Shown: positions 32,505-41,382 of the stretch, in pieces | Layout of the letters: every line of letters begins with the position of its first letter | Position numbering within the stretch: the first letter of the stretch is position 1 | NCBI RefSeq assembly: GCF_003418935.1 | Contig: NZ_QVMT01000021.1 | Span: 1-64,000 of the forward strand | Source of the DNA: Emticicia sp. C21 | GTDB lineage: Bacteria; Bacteroidota; Bacteroidia; Cytophagales; Spirosomataceae | DNA: 64,000 bases | Direction: 5' to 3' | Made by a program: the position numbers and the translations under genes | Notes under the pieces: generated by a model | What the model saw: the letters and a program-made list of their open reading frames with translations, nothing else | Told to the model about the DNA's origin: nothing | The model's database searches: none

Positions 32505-34706
32505 ATGAAAAAATGCTTACTTTCAAGTTTGCTATGCGTTTTTGTTACCCACATAACTTTAGCAAAAATCGGGATGCCACGCGATAATACACAAGTATTG
32601 AGACATCAGAAGTTTTTACAACCTACTAAATCAACAAAAAAAACCGCCTCCTTTCTTACCCCTTTTTCTCAGCAACATTTTTCAAGCCCTCCTACATCAC
32701 TTGCTTTAACAAGCACAATGGTTTTAAAAGACGAAATTGAACCTAACAATGATGTAGTAACGGCTATGCCACTAGGTGGGAATGATATAAAAATAAAGGG
32801 ATTCGTTAACCCTAGTGGTGATATTGATTATTATTCTTTTACGGCTAATGCTGGTGATAAAGTATACGCGGCCACGCAAACTGCTTTTTCTGCATCAGGA
32901 AGCACAGATACTATTTTAGACGTAGTAGCAAGTGATGGTTTTCAAGTACTTGAAACTGATGATAATGATGGCTCATTCGGTGTTAATTCATCAAGTATTG
33001 CAGGTACTGTTATTCCGGGTAATGGGACTTATTATCTCAGAGTAAAGCATCTTTCCAATAGTATTAAATTGCTTCCTTATTATGTTTATTTCCGTTTACA
33101 AAGTGGTTTGCCAGGAGCTGAAATTGAGCCTAATAATAGTACATCAACAGCCAATGTATTTCCTAATTCAGCGTGGGTAAGTGGTGCCTTAAGTTCAAAC
33201 CAGGACTCTGATTATTATTCTATTGCACTCAATGCAGGAGATACAATCTTTATAAGCCTTGATTTCAATCCTGAAAGAGATGGTACTACCTGGAACGGTC
33301 AGGTTGCTTTGGGAGAATTCAGTCAGTTCTATTTGCCCGCAGGTGATCCAAATACACAATCTCCTAATTCTGAAGGCCTTTTTCTAACAGTAAAAACGAG
33401 TGGTACTTACTATATTGTGGTTGCTCCAGACGGAAATACGTTTGGTACTTATGAATTGAGTGCAAGTGTGTTGCCAGCTAACAATGCTAATCTTTCAAGT
33501 TATACTAACACAACTGCAAAGGCAATTCCTTCCGGCCCAACTGTAATTACGTCAACTATTAATATCCCAGTTAATAAAAGAATTGAATCGTTAAAAATTT
33601 CAATTAATTTATTCCATAGTAATATAGAGGATTTAGATGTACGCCTAACTTCTCCTTCTGGCAATACCGTAATTCTATTTACTGATATTGTGGCTTTGTC
33701 TCCAATGGATATAAAGTTAGATGATGCTGCCGCCATTCCTGTCGGTAGTTTCCCTATAGTCAATAATATTGTTTACCAACCACCTAAGGAGTCTCGCTTA
33801 GAATGGTTTAAAGGGCAATTAGCACAAGGAAACTGGACTTTAACAATTGATGTTGATTCACCGGGTAGTACGGGACAGTTGAATAGTTGGAGTATTGAAA
33901 TAGAAGAGCAACTCAATATTCTCGGTACTCTTACAAGTATTTATACCAATGATTTTGAAACCAGTGATGGGGGGTTTATCCATTCAGGTGCGCAAGATGA
34001 ATGGGAAAGGGGTACTCCTACTATGGCACCGATAAATACTGTTAATAGTGGAACGAGGTGTTGGAAGACAGATCTGGATAATACCTACAATTTTAATACT
34101 AATTGTGACCTTATCTCTCCTAATATTTATATTCCAGACTTAGGTGTTAACAATGCTTATTTGACATGGAATCAAAAGTACCAGTTTGCGGGTACTGATG
34201 GGGCTAATACAAATGCTTATGCTTATGTTGAAATACAGGAAATTGGTACAGCTAATAGAAGAAAAGTATGGGAATGGCTAGGACCAAAAATGATTGGCAG
34301 TGTTGGAAGCCCAAGTACTACCATCAATGAATCAGCAGGATGGGGATTATTTCGGACTAATATCAATGAATTTGCTAATAAAACCATCAGAGTCATTTTT
34401 CACTTTGAATCAGATGCTTCAAGCCCATTGCTTGCTGGTTGGGCTATTGATGATGTGAATATATTTAAAACCTTCTGTCCGAATAGTTTAACGCTTACAG
34501 ACACAGATAATTATTCAGGTGTTTATAGCAGGGTAGTAGCAAGCGAAAGTATTACAGCAAGAAATGAGGTTACGACTAATAACATTATTCAAAATCCTTC
34601 AAATCTCACCTATCAGGCTACGAAAGCTATTGTTTTATTACCTAATTTTAAAGCTGATGCCAGTGGTGGTACCGTCTTCATGGCACAGATAGGCGGATGT
34701 AACTAA
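32505..34706 (+). CDS. Secreted protein with two PPC-type domains, P-domain and MAM-like region
   Basis: A 733-residue exported protein (signal peptide MKKCLLSSLLCVFVTHITLA). Two bacterial pre-peptidase C-type domains start at EIEPNN (77 and about 206), followed by a proprotein-convertase P-domain (about 340-470, EDLDVRLTSPSGN and GNWTLTIDVDSPGSTG), a MAM/jelly-roll-like region (about 475-655, ending WAIDDVNIF), and a C-terminal motif with Phe, Gly and a closing Cys (LPNFKADASGGTVFMAQIGGC) common in Bacteroidota surface proteins. There is no protease catalytic domain, so it is an accessory-domain-only protein, perhaps an adhesin or binding protein. Confidence 0.78.
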   Translation: MKKCLLSSLLCVFVTHITLAKIGMPRDNTQVLRHQKFLQPTKSTKKTASFLTPFSQQHFSSPPTSLALTSTMVLKDEIEPNNDVVTAMPLGGNDIKIKGFVNPSGDIDYYSFTANAGDKVYAATQTAFSASGSTDTILDVVASDGFQVLETDDNDGSFGVNSSSIAGTVIPGNGTYYLRVKHLSNSIKLLPYYVYFRLQSGLPGAEIEPNNSTSTANVFPNSAWVSGALSSNQDSDYYSIALNAGDTIFISLDFNPERDGTTWNGQVALGEFSQFYLPAGDPNTQSPNSEGLFLTVKTSGTYYIVVAPDGNTFGTYELSASVLPANNANLSSYTNTTAKAIPSGPTVITSTINIPVNKRIESLKISINLFHSNIEDLDVRLTSPSGNTVILFTDIVALSPMDIKLDDAAAIPVGSFPIVNNIVYQPPKESRLEWFKGQLAQGNWTLTIDVDSPGSTGQLNSWSIEIEEQLNILGTLTSIYTNDFETSDGGFIHSGAQDEWERGTPTMAPINTVNSGTRCWKTDLDNTYNFNTNCDLISPNIYIPDLGVNNAYLTWNQKYQFAGTDGANTNAYAYVEIQEIGTANRRKVWEWLGPKMIGSVGSPSTTINESAGWGLFRTNINEFANKTIRVIFHFESDASSPLLAGWAIDDVNIFKTFCPNSLTLTDTDNYSGVYSRVVASESITARNEVTTNNIIQNPSNLTYQATKAIVLLPNFKADASGGTVFMAQIGGCN

Positions 34707-34725
34707 TGAGATTATTGCATAATAA

Positions 34726-34752
34726 AAATGCGAGGTTTATAGCCTCGCATTT
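34726..34752. terminator. Bidirectional terminator
   Basis: AAATGCGAGG (34726-34735) pairs with CCTCGCATTT (34743-34752) with T-rich flanks on both strands, between the secreted P-domain gene and serS, which converge. Confidence 0.82.
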
Positions 34753-34777
34753 GTTATTTATAGCATATGAGCAACTC

Positions 34778-36049
34778 TTAGTTGATTAAATCAAAACCAC
34801 AATAAGGCACCAATACTTTCGGTATTCTGATACCTTCTGGTGTCTGGTTATTTTCCAGAATTGCCGCCAGAATACGGGGCAATGCCAAAGCAGAGCCGTT
34901 AAGCGTATGCAATAGCTGTGTTTTACCATCTACTTTATAACGCAATTTCAGACGATTGGCCTGATAAGCTTCGAAATTAGATACTGAACTAACCTCTAGC
35001 CATCTTTTTTGCGCAGCTGAATATACCTCAAAATCAAAGGTAAGGGCAGAGGTAAAGCTCATATCTCCGCCACATAAACGAAGAATACGGTATGGCAATT
35101 CAAGTTTAGCTAATAAACCTTTTACGTGCTCTGCCATTTCTTCCAAAGCCTGATATGATTCTTCCGGTTTGCGAATCTGTACAATCTCTACTTTATCGAA
35201 TTGATGCAGACGGTTCAACCCTCTTACATGCGCACCCCAACTACCTGCTTCACGACGGAAACATGGGGTATAACCTACATTCTTAATAGGCAAATCACCC
35301 TCTGCCAGAATCGAATCGCGATAGATATTGGTAATAGGCACTTCGGCTGTTGGAATCAGGTATAAATCATCGGCAGTGGCATGATACATTTGTCCTTCTT
35401 TATCAGGTAATTGACCAGTACCAAAACCAGAATCCTTATTAATCAGAATCGGCGGTTGAATTTCTCCATATCCTGCTGCTAAAGCTTCATCAAGGAAGAA
35501 ATTAATCATGGCACGTTGGATGCGTGCCCCTTTTCCTTTATACACAGGGAAACCTGCTCCGGTAATCTTGTTACCTAGGTCAAAATCAATGATATTGTAT
35601 TGCTTGATTAGCTCCCAATGTGGTAGTGCACTCTCTGGCAAATCCGGAATAGTACCTGTTTCAAATATATTCAAATTTTCCTCAGGCGTACGACCTTCCG
35701 GCACACTGGCATGAGGCAAGTTAGGCATAGTCACTAAAACCTCGTATAAATCATTTTCCAAGGTTTTTAGGTTTTCTTCCAATACCTTTGACTGAGCTTT
35801 TAATTCTGCTGTCTGGGCTTTAGCTGTTTCAGCTTCTGTCTTTTTGCCTTCTTTCATCAAGCCACCAATCTCTTTTGCCAAAGCATTTGATTTTGCCAGC
35901 GTACCATCTAACTCTGCCTGAGTTTCACGACGTTTCTGGTCGATGCCAAGCAAGGTGTCAACAGTCTCTTCGGCATTCTTGAAATACTTGCGCTTCAAGC
36001 CATCGATGGTAGCTTGTTTATTTTCTTTGATATAATTTAGTTGTAACAT
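34778..36049 (-). CDS. serS: Serine--tRNA ligase
   Basis: A 423-residue class II aminoacyl-tRNA synthetase that charges tRNA-Ser. The N-terminal tRNA-binding coiled coil covers about 30-105 (TQAELDGTLAKSNALAKEIG), followed by the catalytic core with motif 2 (YTPCFRREAGSWGAHVRGLNRLHQF, read in part) and motif 3 (TLNGSALALPRILAAILEN). Length is standard. Single-copy housekeeping gene; it follows lysC by 45 bases on the same strand, with a small hairpin between. Confidence 0.97.
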   Translation of the reverse strand: MLQLNYIKENKQATIDGLKRKYFKNAEETVDTLLGIDQKRRETQAELDGTLAKSNALAKEIGGLMKEGKKTEAETAKAQTAELKAQSKVLEENLKTLENDLYEVLVTMPNLPHASVPEGRTPEENLNIFETGTIPDLPESALPHWELIKQYNIIDFDLGNKITGAGFPVYKGKGARIQRAMINFFLDEALAAGYGEIQPPILINKDSGFGTGQLPDKEGQMYHATADDLYLIPTAEVPITNIYRDSILAEGDLPIKNVGYTPCFRREAGSWGAHVRGLNRLHQFDKVEIVQIRKPEESYQALEEMAEHVKGLLAKLELPYRILRLCGGDMSFTSALTFDFEVYSAAQKRWLEVSSVSNFEAYQANRLKLRYKVDGKTQLLHTLNGSALALPRILAAILENNQTPEGIRIPKVLVPYCGFDLIN

Positions 36050-36065
36050 AGTAGTCTTATGTAAT

Positions 36066-36087
36066 CAGAGGTTAGTTAAAACCTCTG
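36066..36087. terminator. Small hairpin between lysC and serS
   Basis: CAGAGGTT (36066-36073) pairs with AACCTCTG (36080-36087) around a 6-base loop. There is no T-tract; it is probably a partial terminator or processing site after lysC. Confidence 0.45.
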
Positions 36088-36094
36088 TGTAATA

Positions 36095-37423
36095 TCATTC
36101 AAAAGTAAATAAGCCTTCGTTCAACGCTTCCAGGGCTGCATTTTTATCCTTGGTGTCAACTAATAAAGAGATATTATGCTCTGAAGCTCCGTAAGCAATC
36201 ATTCTAATCGGGATATTTTTCATCGCTTCCATTACTTTCAGAGCAATCCCTGCTTTATCAGCTTTGAAATCTCCTACAATACAGATGATGCTTTGGTTGC
36301 GGTCATGCTCTTCCAATTCGGCAAACTGGCTTAATGCCGCTGTGATTTGCTCCAGATTCTCGGCATTATCAATCGTTACAGCTACGGATACTTCGGAAGT
36401 CGTAATCATATCGACAGGCGTTTTAAATTTCTCAAAAATTTCAAACACCTTCGTCAGAAATCCGTAGGCATTCAGCATACGGGTGGAGTGAATATAAATA
36501 GCTGTAATGCCATCTTTGGCAGCAATAGCTTTGATTTCAGACTCAGTGGTTTTGTGAGCAATCAGCGTTCCGTAGGCATTAGGCTCCATAGTATTTTTCA
36601 AACGAACAGGTACACCTCTCATCTTTGCTGGGGTAATGGTACTTGGATGTAAAATTTTAGCGCCAAAATAGGCCAGTTCAGCCGCTTCTTCAAAGGTTAG
36701 TTCACGTACTGGAAAAGTTCTTTTTACAATACGAGGGTCGTTGTTGTGCATACCATCAATATCTGTCCAGATTTGAATTTCTTCTGCACGGATTGCACCA
36801 CCTATCAACGAAGCTGTATAATCAGAACCACCACGTTTTAGGTTATCTATTTCTCCACGTGGATTTCTACAGATAAAGCCCTGGGTGATAAATAAATCCT
36901 TGTTTGTCAATTGCTCCAACATGGCCGAGAGTTTTTCTTCCGTAAAACTTAATACCGGTTCGTTATCGGCATCAATGAGCATGAAATCTAAAGCAGGTAA
37001 AAGGGCAGAGTTAATGCCTTCTTCCTGCAGATACGCCTCAAACATCTGGGTAGAAAGTAATTCGCCTTCAGCTACAATTTCTTTCTCCTGTTTAAGCGTA
37101 AAAGGTTTGATGCTTACCAGAGAGCGGATAAAACTAAACTCTTTGTCTACAATTCCTTTCCCTGCATTATATCCTGCTTCGGTTTTATACAAATCTTTAA
37201 TAAACGCCTCGTAATGCGCATATAAAGCATTTATTTTCTCAGTGGCTTCGGCATCATTGTTAGCTTTCAGAGACTCACCGATAGAGATAAGGGCGTTTGT
37301 TGTACCGGAGAGTGCCGATAAAACAACAATCTTACGTTGACCATCTTCTGTAATCAGATTACGAATAGAGTGCATACGCTCCGGTTTCCCTACGGAAGTA
37401 CCGCCAAATTTCCAAACTTGCAT
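36095..37423 (-). CDS. lysC: Aspartate kinase
   Basis: A 442-residue monofunctional aspartokinase, first step of lysine, threonine and methionine synthesis. VWKFGGTSVGKPERM (3-17) is the signature, the aspartate site is in FITQGFICRNPRGEIDNLKRGGSDYTASL (read in part), and two C-terminal ACT domains (about 295-440, including SVAVTIDNAENLEQI and IICIVGDFKADKAG) should bind feedback inhibitors. It is not fused to homoserine dehydrogenase. Confidence 0.95.
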   Translation of the reverse strand: MQVWKFGGTSVGKPERMHSIRNLITEDGQRKIVVLSALSGTTNALISIGESLKANNDAEATEKINALYAHYEAFIKDLYKTEAGYNAGKGIVDKEFSFIRSLVSIKPFTLKQEKEIVAEGELLSTQMFEAYLQEEGINSALLPALDFMLIDADNEPVLSFTEEKLSAMLEQLTNKDLFITQGFICRNPRGEIDNLKRGGSDYTASLIGGAIRAEEIQIWTDIDGMHNNDPRIVKRTFPVRELTFEEAAELAYFGAKILHPSTITPAKMRGVPVRLKNTMEPNAYGTLIAHKTTESEIKAIAAKDGITAIYIHSTRMLNAYGFLTKVFEIFEKFKTPVDMITTSEVSVAVTIDNAENLEQITAALSQFAELEEHDRNQSIICIVGDFKADKAGIALKVMEAMKNIPIRMIAYGASEHNISLLVDTKDKNAALEALNEGLFTFE

Positions 37424-37472
37424 TTTCTGTGGTTCTGGTTTTGTTTTACTATGAATAAAATATTTAATCCTT

Positions 37473-37949
37473 TTAATTACCTAATATTTCTCTCCACTTA
37501 CCCGATTCCGCTATTTCCTTAATACACTGGTTTCTTTCTGTCAAAAAAACTTTCATATAATTTTCTAACACCAGTTTATCGACAATTTTGCCTAATATCC
37601 CTAAAGGCGACTCAAACATAAACAGGTCTTTCATTAAAGTGCCCTCACTGGTAGGTAAAAAATGGTGTTTATGCCTTAAAGACTTGAAAGCTCCTTTCTG
37701 CATTTCATCTACAAAATACTCTGGCTTTCGAGCTTCTGTGATTTTGGTAGTTAATTCTTGCCAAATACCAAAATGCTTTGCTCGCCATGTAACACTCTCT
37801 CCCAATTTCATCACTCCTTCCCTCACACCATCTACAATATGCTCCTTTGTTTTAGCTGTTGAAAGTTGGTGTAAATCTACACTCAACGATAAATCATAAC
37901 AGATTTCAGCGGGGGCGTGTATAAGTGTTTCTAGAGTTATGGTGGGCAT
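37473..37949 (-). CDS. SRPBCC family protein (polyketide cyclase/START-like)
   Basis: A 158-residue protein. It starts with TLETLIHAPAEICYDLSLSVDLHQLS, a typical first strand and helix of the SRPBCC fold, continues with GVMKLGESVTWRAKHFGIWQEL and FKSLRHKHHFLP, and ends in a long helix (VLENYMKVFLTERNQCIKEIAE, read in part). This fold binds a hydrophobic ligand in a deep pocket; no ligand or partner is indicated here. It is separated from lysC by 49 bases on the same strand. Confidence 0.75.
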   Translation of the reverse strand: MPTITLETLIHAPAEICYDLSLSVDLHQLSTAKTKEHIVDGVREGVMKLGESVTWRAKHFGIWQELTTKITEARKPEYFVDEMQKGAFKSLRHKHHFLPTSEGTLMKDLFMFESPLGILGKIVDKLVLENYMKVFLTERNQCIKEIAESGKWREILGN

Positions 37950-37971
37950 TTAGATTTTGTCAAATATTTAC

Positions 37972-38073
37972 CACAGAGCTTCACTGAGTTTTGCACTGAG
38001 TTTCACAGAGCCTATTCTGAATCTTTTGACTTCGCTTCGTGTAACTCCGTGCAAAACTTTGTGACACTCTGTG
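37972..38073. repeat. Long imperfect inverted repeat made of CACAGAG units
   Basis: The left arm (37972-38012) and right arm (about 38032-38073) are inverted copies built around CACAGAG, AGTTTTGCAC and GGAGTTNCAC-like units, giving a roughly 40-bp stem with several mismatches around a 20-base loop. It fills the gap between two minus-strand genes. It resembles dispersed noncoding repeats of bacterial genomes. Confidence 0.65.
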
Positions 38074-38099
38074 ATTTATGTTTCTAATATTTTGCTTAA

Positions 38100-38402
38100 T
38101 TAATTTTGTATTTCTAATTTAATTTCTCCTTTACTAAGTTTGTAACATCTGAATTCTTCTTTAGGTATATCATAATAGAAGCTACAAAAATTTAAGGCAA
38201 GGTCTGACAAATATCGCATTTGCACAATCTCCTCTTTTATCTTCTCAATACCATAATACTTATTCATCTCCACCCAATCAGACAATTTCCCATTCATCAA
38301 AATACGATTGATAACATCACGTGTATGCTTATCAAAATCAATTTCCTCGAAATTGACATCCCAGAAAGCGGCTTTTGATATATTTGGTTTTGCCTTTTGC
38401 AT
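38100..38402 (-). CDS. DUF6922-like small protein
   Basis: A 100-residue protein. AAFWDVNFEEIDFDKHTRDVINRILMNGKLSDW followed by YYGIEKIKEEIVQMRYLSDLALNFCSFYYDI (read in part) resembles the DUF6922 family, small proteins that often accompany nucleotidyltransferase-type toxins. No toxin partner is next to it; ribH is 8 bases upstream on the same strand. It may be a solitary antitoxin remnant or do something else. It lies beside the 37972-38073 inverted repeat, an arrangement that hints at acquired DNA. Confidence 0.65.
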   Translation of the reverse strand: MQKAKPNISKAAFWDVNFEEIDFDKHTRDVINRILMNGKLSDWVEMNKYYGIEKIKEEIVQMRYLSDLALNFCSFYYDIPKEEFRCYKLSKGEIKLEIQN

Positions 38403-38410
38403 GTTCTTGC

Positions 38411-38890
38411 TTACTGTAATCCTAACATCTTAATAGCAGTAATAGCTGCCTCATCACCTTTATTACCATGTATACCTCCCGCACGATCCAATGCCTGTTG
38501 TTGGTTATTTGGTGTCAATACCCCGAAAATAACAGGCTTATTATATTTCAAAGCTACTTCTGTTAAACCACCTGCTACCGCATGATTGATATAATCATTA
38601 TGTTTCGTTTCTCCCTGGATCACACAACCGATGGCAATTACGGCATCAATCTCTGATTTTTGCGCAAATACCTGTGAGCCGAAACTTAGTTCGAAACTAC
38701 CCGGTACATTGGCACGGACGATGTTTTCTGCCTGAACGCCATTATCCACTAAAGTCTGATACGCCCCTTCAAAAAGCGCTTCGGTGATTTCACTATTCCA
38801 TTCGGCTACGATAATGGCAAACTTTTTCTGGCTTACATCCGGTAAACCTGTGGTACTGAATACACTAAGATTTTTGTGTGCTGACGACAT
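38411..38890 (-). CDS. ribH: 6,7-dimethyl-8-ribityllumazine synthase
   Basis: A 159-residue riboflavin-pathway enzyme that condenses the ribulose-phosphate-derived butanone phosphate with the amino-ribitylaminouracil. Signatures: FAIIVAEWNSEITEALFEGA near the N-terminus, VPGSFELSFG, CVIQGETKHNDYINHAV with the catalytic His, and PVIFGVLTPNNQQQALDRAGG. It should assemble into pentamers or a 60-subunit shell. The other rib genes are not nearby. Confidence 0.95.
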   Translation of the reverse strand: MSSAHKNLSVFSTTGLPDVSQKKFAIIVAEWNSEITEALFEGAYQTLVDNGVQAENIVRANVPGSFELSFGSQVFAQKSEIDAVIAIGCVIQGETKHNDYINHAVAGGLTEVALKYNKPVIFGVLTPNNQQQALDRAGGIHGNKGDEAAITAIKMLGLQ

Positions 38891-38938
38891 TTTTTATTCG
38901 AGTAAAGAAATAGACTTTATAGAACAATATTTATTAAA

Positions 38939-38970
38939 AAAGGGACAAACCAGATTCGGCTTATCCCTTT
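38939..38970 (-). terminator. Terminator of the TPR protein gene
   Basis: AAAGGGA (38939-38945) pairs with TCCCTTT (38964-38970), with further inner pairs, and a T run follows on the minus strand, 24 bases after the stop of the TPR gene. Confidence 0.78.
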
Positions 38971-38993
38971 GATTATGATTGTATAACCAAATT

Positions 38994-39689
38994 TTACTCG
39001 CCGACTATGCCTTCGAGTTTGGACTTATATTTCTTCGCATTTGTTACCTCTCCTGAATCAGGATATTTCTCGATAATCTGAGTATAAGCGTCTAATGCTG
39101 ACTTATTATCTTTTGCAGTTTCGTAAGCTGTCGCTAACTTCATTAAGTATAATGGCGTAAAGAATTTGTTTGGTTTATATTCAGCCGCTTTTTTGTAGTA
39201 GCTGATAGCCTCTTCTGTATTCTTTTTCTCCATATAAGCATCACCAATCAAAGCATAAGCACGGCCCTGAACAAGCAAATCACTTGAGCTAAAACTTTTC
39301 AAATGCTCTATAGCTTCGTCATATTTACCTTGTTTTACCAAAGCAACTCCGGCATAGAAATTTGCAAGATTACCTGCATCAGTTGAGCCATAATTAGAAG
39401 CTACACTTAGTAAACCTTCGTTACCACCGGTACCGCTAAGCGCCTGTTTCAAAGAATCTGCTTCAAAAGCATAAACAGCATTAAACATTGCTACCTGTGC
39501 TTCTTCGTCTTGTGATTTCGACCAGTAGTTATATCCTACGATCCCTAAGATTATCGCCAAAATCCCTCCACCAACATAGGTAAGCAACATTTGATTCTTT
39601 TTCAAAAAACCTTCTGCTTTTCCAAACTCTTGTTTTAAAGCATCTGCACTTTCAAGAATCTCAATTCCTGTTTTTTCTTTTTTCGCCAT
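38994..39689 (-). CDS. Membrane-anchored tetratricopeptide-repeat protein (YfgM-like)
   Basis: A 231-residue protein: a cytoplasmic N-terminus, one membrane helix (LLTYVGGGILAIILGIVGYNYW, read in part, about 35-53), then TPR helices outside the cytoplasm (LANFYAGVALVKQGKYDEAIEHL, ALIGDAYMEKKNTEEAISYYKKA, ALDAYTQIIEKYPDSGEV, each in part). The anchor plus TPR layout resembles the YfgM chaperone-linked family. It is conserved beside ribH in related bacteria, as far as I recall; the role in this species is unproven. Confidence 0.85.
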   Translation of the reverse strand: MAKKEKTGIEILESADALKQEFGKAEGFLKKNQMLLTYVGGGILAIILGIVGYNYWSKSQDEEAQVAMFNAVYAFEADSLKQALSGTGGNEGLLSVASNYGSTDAGNLANFYAGVALVKQGKYDEAIEHLKSFSSSDLLVQGRAYALIGDAYMEKKNTEEAISYYKKAAEYKPNKFFTPLYLMKLATAYETAKDNKSALDAYTQIIEKYPDSGEVTNAKKYKSKLEGIVGE

Positions 39690-39951
39690 TGTTTAGAACT
39701 CTTGTTTGATTGCACTGACTATCAGAATGTTAAAGCGCAATCAAGATATTTTATTAATACTTTTGAATGTCCGCATTTTTTCGGACTGCAAAGTTATGAA
39801 ATTGATTTCGAACTTGTTGTATTCTTTTATAAAAATTATGCTAATTCTTATGATTTTATTCAAGTTTCTTCTTTTTTCTAATCCTTTAAAGGCCTTAACC
39901 GCAAAAACATGATTAATGAAAGAATGAAATATAATTTTAAATAACAAAAAG

Positions 39952-40316
39952 TTAATCCATATTCAAAAAGGTTCCCACCATATTGGTCACCTTTTCCGAC
40001 CCTACTTTTAGTGGTTGATATCTAGCCCCCCTCTGCGTTGCTGACCCTATTCAAAAAGGTTTCCACCATATTAGTAACCTTTGCAGAGGTATAATCAATT
40101 ATACCGCTACTACCTGTCCTTACTTTCTTTTTCTCTTCTTCTTCCGGCATAGCAATAGTTGTTAAATAAAGTACTGTCCCTGACTGGATATCCCAACTAG
40201 GCGTCCCTCTAAATTTCTGACATAAGGTTGTTTTTTCAAATTGTTTGAGGAGATTTTTGAAATAATCAGACTATTGCGTTATTCTCCGAACAATAGCCAC
40301 TTTGCAGATGTAGCCA
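39952..40316 (-). pseudogene. Decayed gene with a homopolymer frameshift and a repeated KVTNMV motif
   Basis: On the minus strand a protein-like frame with no start codon at its head runs from 40270 to a TAG at 40022 (82 codons, including GTVLYLTTIAMPEEEEKKK and AKVTNMVETFLNRV). It breaks at six G residues (C at 40026-40031 on the plus strand). Removing one G would carry the frame to a stop at 39952 and put a second copy, EKVTNMVGTFLNMD, in phase. The DNA repeats (39961-39994 and 40049-40082) are 88 bases apart, one more than 29 codons. A short start (MATSAKWLLFGE) at 40316 is in another frame. Family unknown. The remaining gap, 39690-39951, is empty. Confidence 0.5.
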
Positions 40317-40367
40317 TCAAACCAATTTTCAAAATTTAAACAAGTTCTAAAATAAAGACCAATAAAA

Positions 40368-40394
40368 AAGTCGGGAACACTATATTCCCGACTT
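40368..40394 (-). terminator. Terminator of the AlbA_2 gene
   Basis: AAGTCGGGAA (40368-40377) pairs with TTCCCGACTT (40385-40394). On the minus strand a T run follows, 18 bases after the stop codon. Confidence 0.85.
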
Positions 40395-40411
40395 CTAATA
40401 TTTAAAACTTT

Positions 40412-41089
40412 CTAAGCTGCCATAAAAAAATCCTGAACCTCGTGTGGCTGTACTTTAATGACATTGGCCAGCACTAAAACAATCAGGGTACGGGAGGCTA
40501 TTTTTCGAGGAATATTGGCAATATTGGCGTAGGTATCAACCGTAATTCGCTCATTATCTGCCAGATACTTCATTAATGCTCGTTCCTTATCACCATATTG
40601 AAACCTGATATTCTGCCCCTTGCGCTCGCCTTTCAATATCTCACGCATTTCGCGGCTGGCTTGCACCGAGCGATCTTCCACCCGCACATAGGCCCTTCGG
40701 TTTTCGACTATTCCGTCAAGGTCAACATAATGAGGTTTGAACGGACTTTTGGGGATATTAAATATTAACACCTCTCGGTCGCCCTCAACTACTACGTGTT
40801 TGACATCATACTCAATGGCCGGATAAATATGTCGTTCAATGGCTCTGCGCAGAATAAATTCGTCTTCATCTGCAAACTTGAGACCCTTGATACTTTTATC
40901 ATCACCGACACCGATAATAAGCTGCCCTCCGTCAGAATTTGCGAAAGCAACAATTTCACGGATAATCTTTTCCGGATGATTAGTCTTAAGCTTAAACTCA
41001 ACATGCTTGTTTTCTCCGTGTCTCACAAGCTCCTTGAGCTCCCTCAAATCAGATCTTGATTGTTGGGTGAATTGATAATCCAATATCAT
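40412..41089 (-). CDS. Schlafen AlbA_2 domain protein with C-terminal winged helix
   Basis: A 225-residue protein. The AlbA_2 domain (about 15-145) shows ENKHVEFKLKTN, EIVAFANSDGGQLIIGVGDDKSIKG and later YVRVEDRSVQASREM, the usual features of this putative nucleic-acid and nucleotide-binding fold. The C-terminus (about 165-225) looks like a winged helix (ITVDTYANIANIPRKIASRTLIVLV). Such proteins are probable regulators or defence-related proteins. It is a single gene with a very large inverted repeat in its upstream region. Confidence 0.82.
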   Translation of the reverse strand: MILDYQFTQQSRSDLRELKELVRHGENKHVEFKLKTNHPEKIIREIVAFANSDGGQLIIGVGDDKSIKGLKFADEDEFILRRAIERHIYPAIEYDVKHVVVEGDREVLIFNIPKSPFKPHYVDLDGIVENRRAYVRVEDRSVQASREMREILKGERKGQNIRFQYGDKERALMKYLADNERITVDTYANIANIPRKIASRTLIVLVLANVIKVQPHEVQDFFMAA

Positions 41090-41240
41090 TTCCAGAATGA
41101 CTTTGGTTTCTTAAAGATACACAAAACAATTCTATTTTACAAGGACTGTTTTCTACGTAAACGAATATTTCTGACAAAAGTTTACTATAGAATTATAAAC
41201 CTTCAAAAATATTTATTTATCATACTATTCTTAAACTACT

Positions 41241-41324
41241 TTGCCACAATGTACACTAAATGCACAATGTTGCACTACTTTAATCTATTGTGTAACATTG
41301 TGCATTTAGTGTACATTGTGGCAA
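41241..41324. repeat. 35-bp near-perfect inverted repeat
   Basis: The left arm (41241-41275, beginning TTGCCACAATGTACAC) and right arm (41290-41324, ending GTGTACATTGTGGCAA) are complementary at 34 of 35 positions, with the one exception a G-T wobble, around a 14-base loop. Each arm holds two related CACAATGT units. It lies in the gap 41090-41407 upstream of the AlbA_2 gene; the rest of that gap shows no gene. Confidence 0.8.
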
Positions 41325-41382
41325 TACTCATTTAGTCTTTATCTATGTATGAAATGTATTCATTAATAAATTTCTGCATTAA

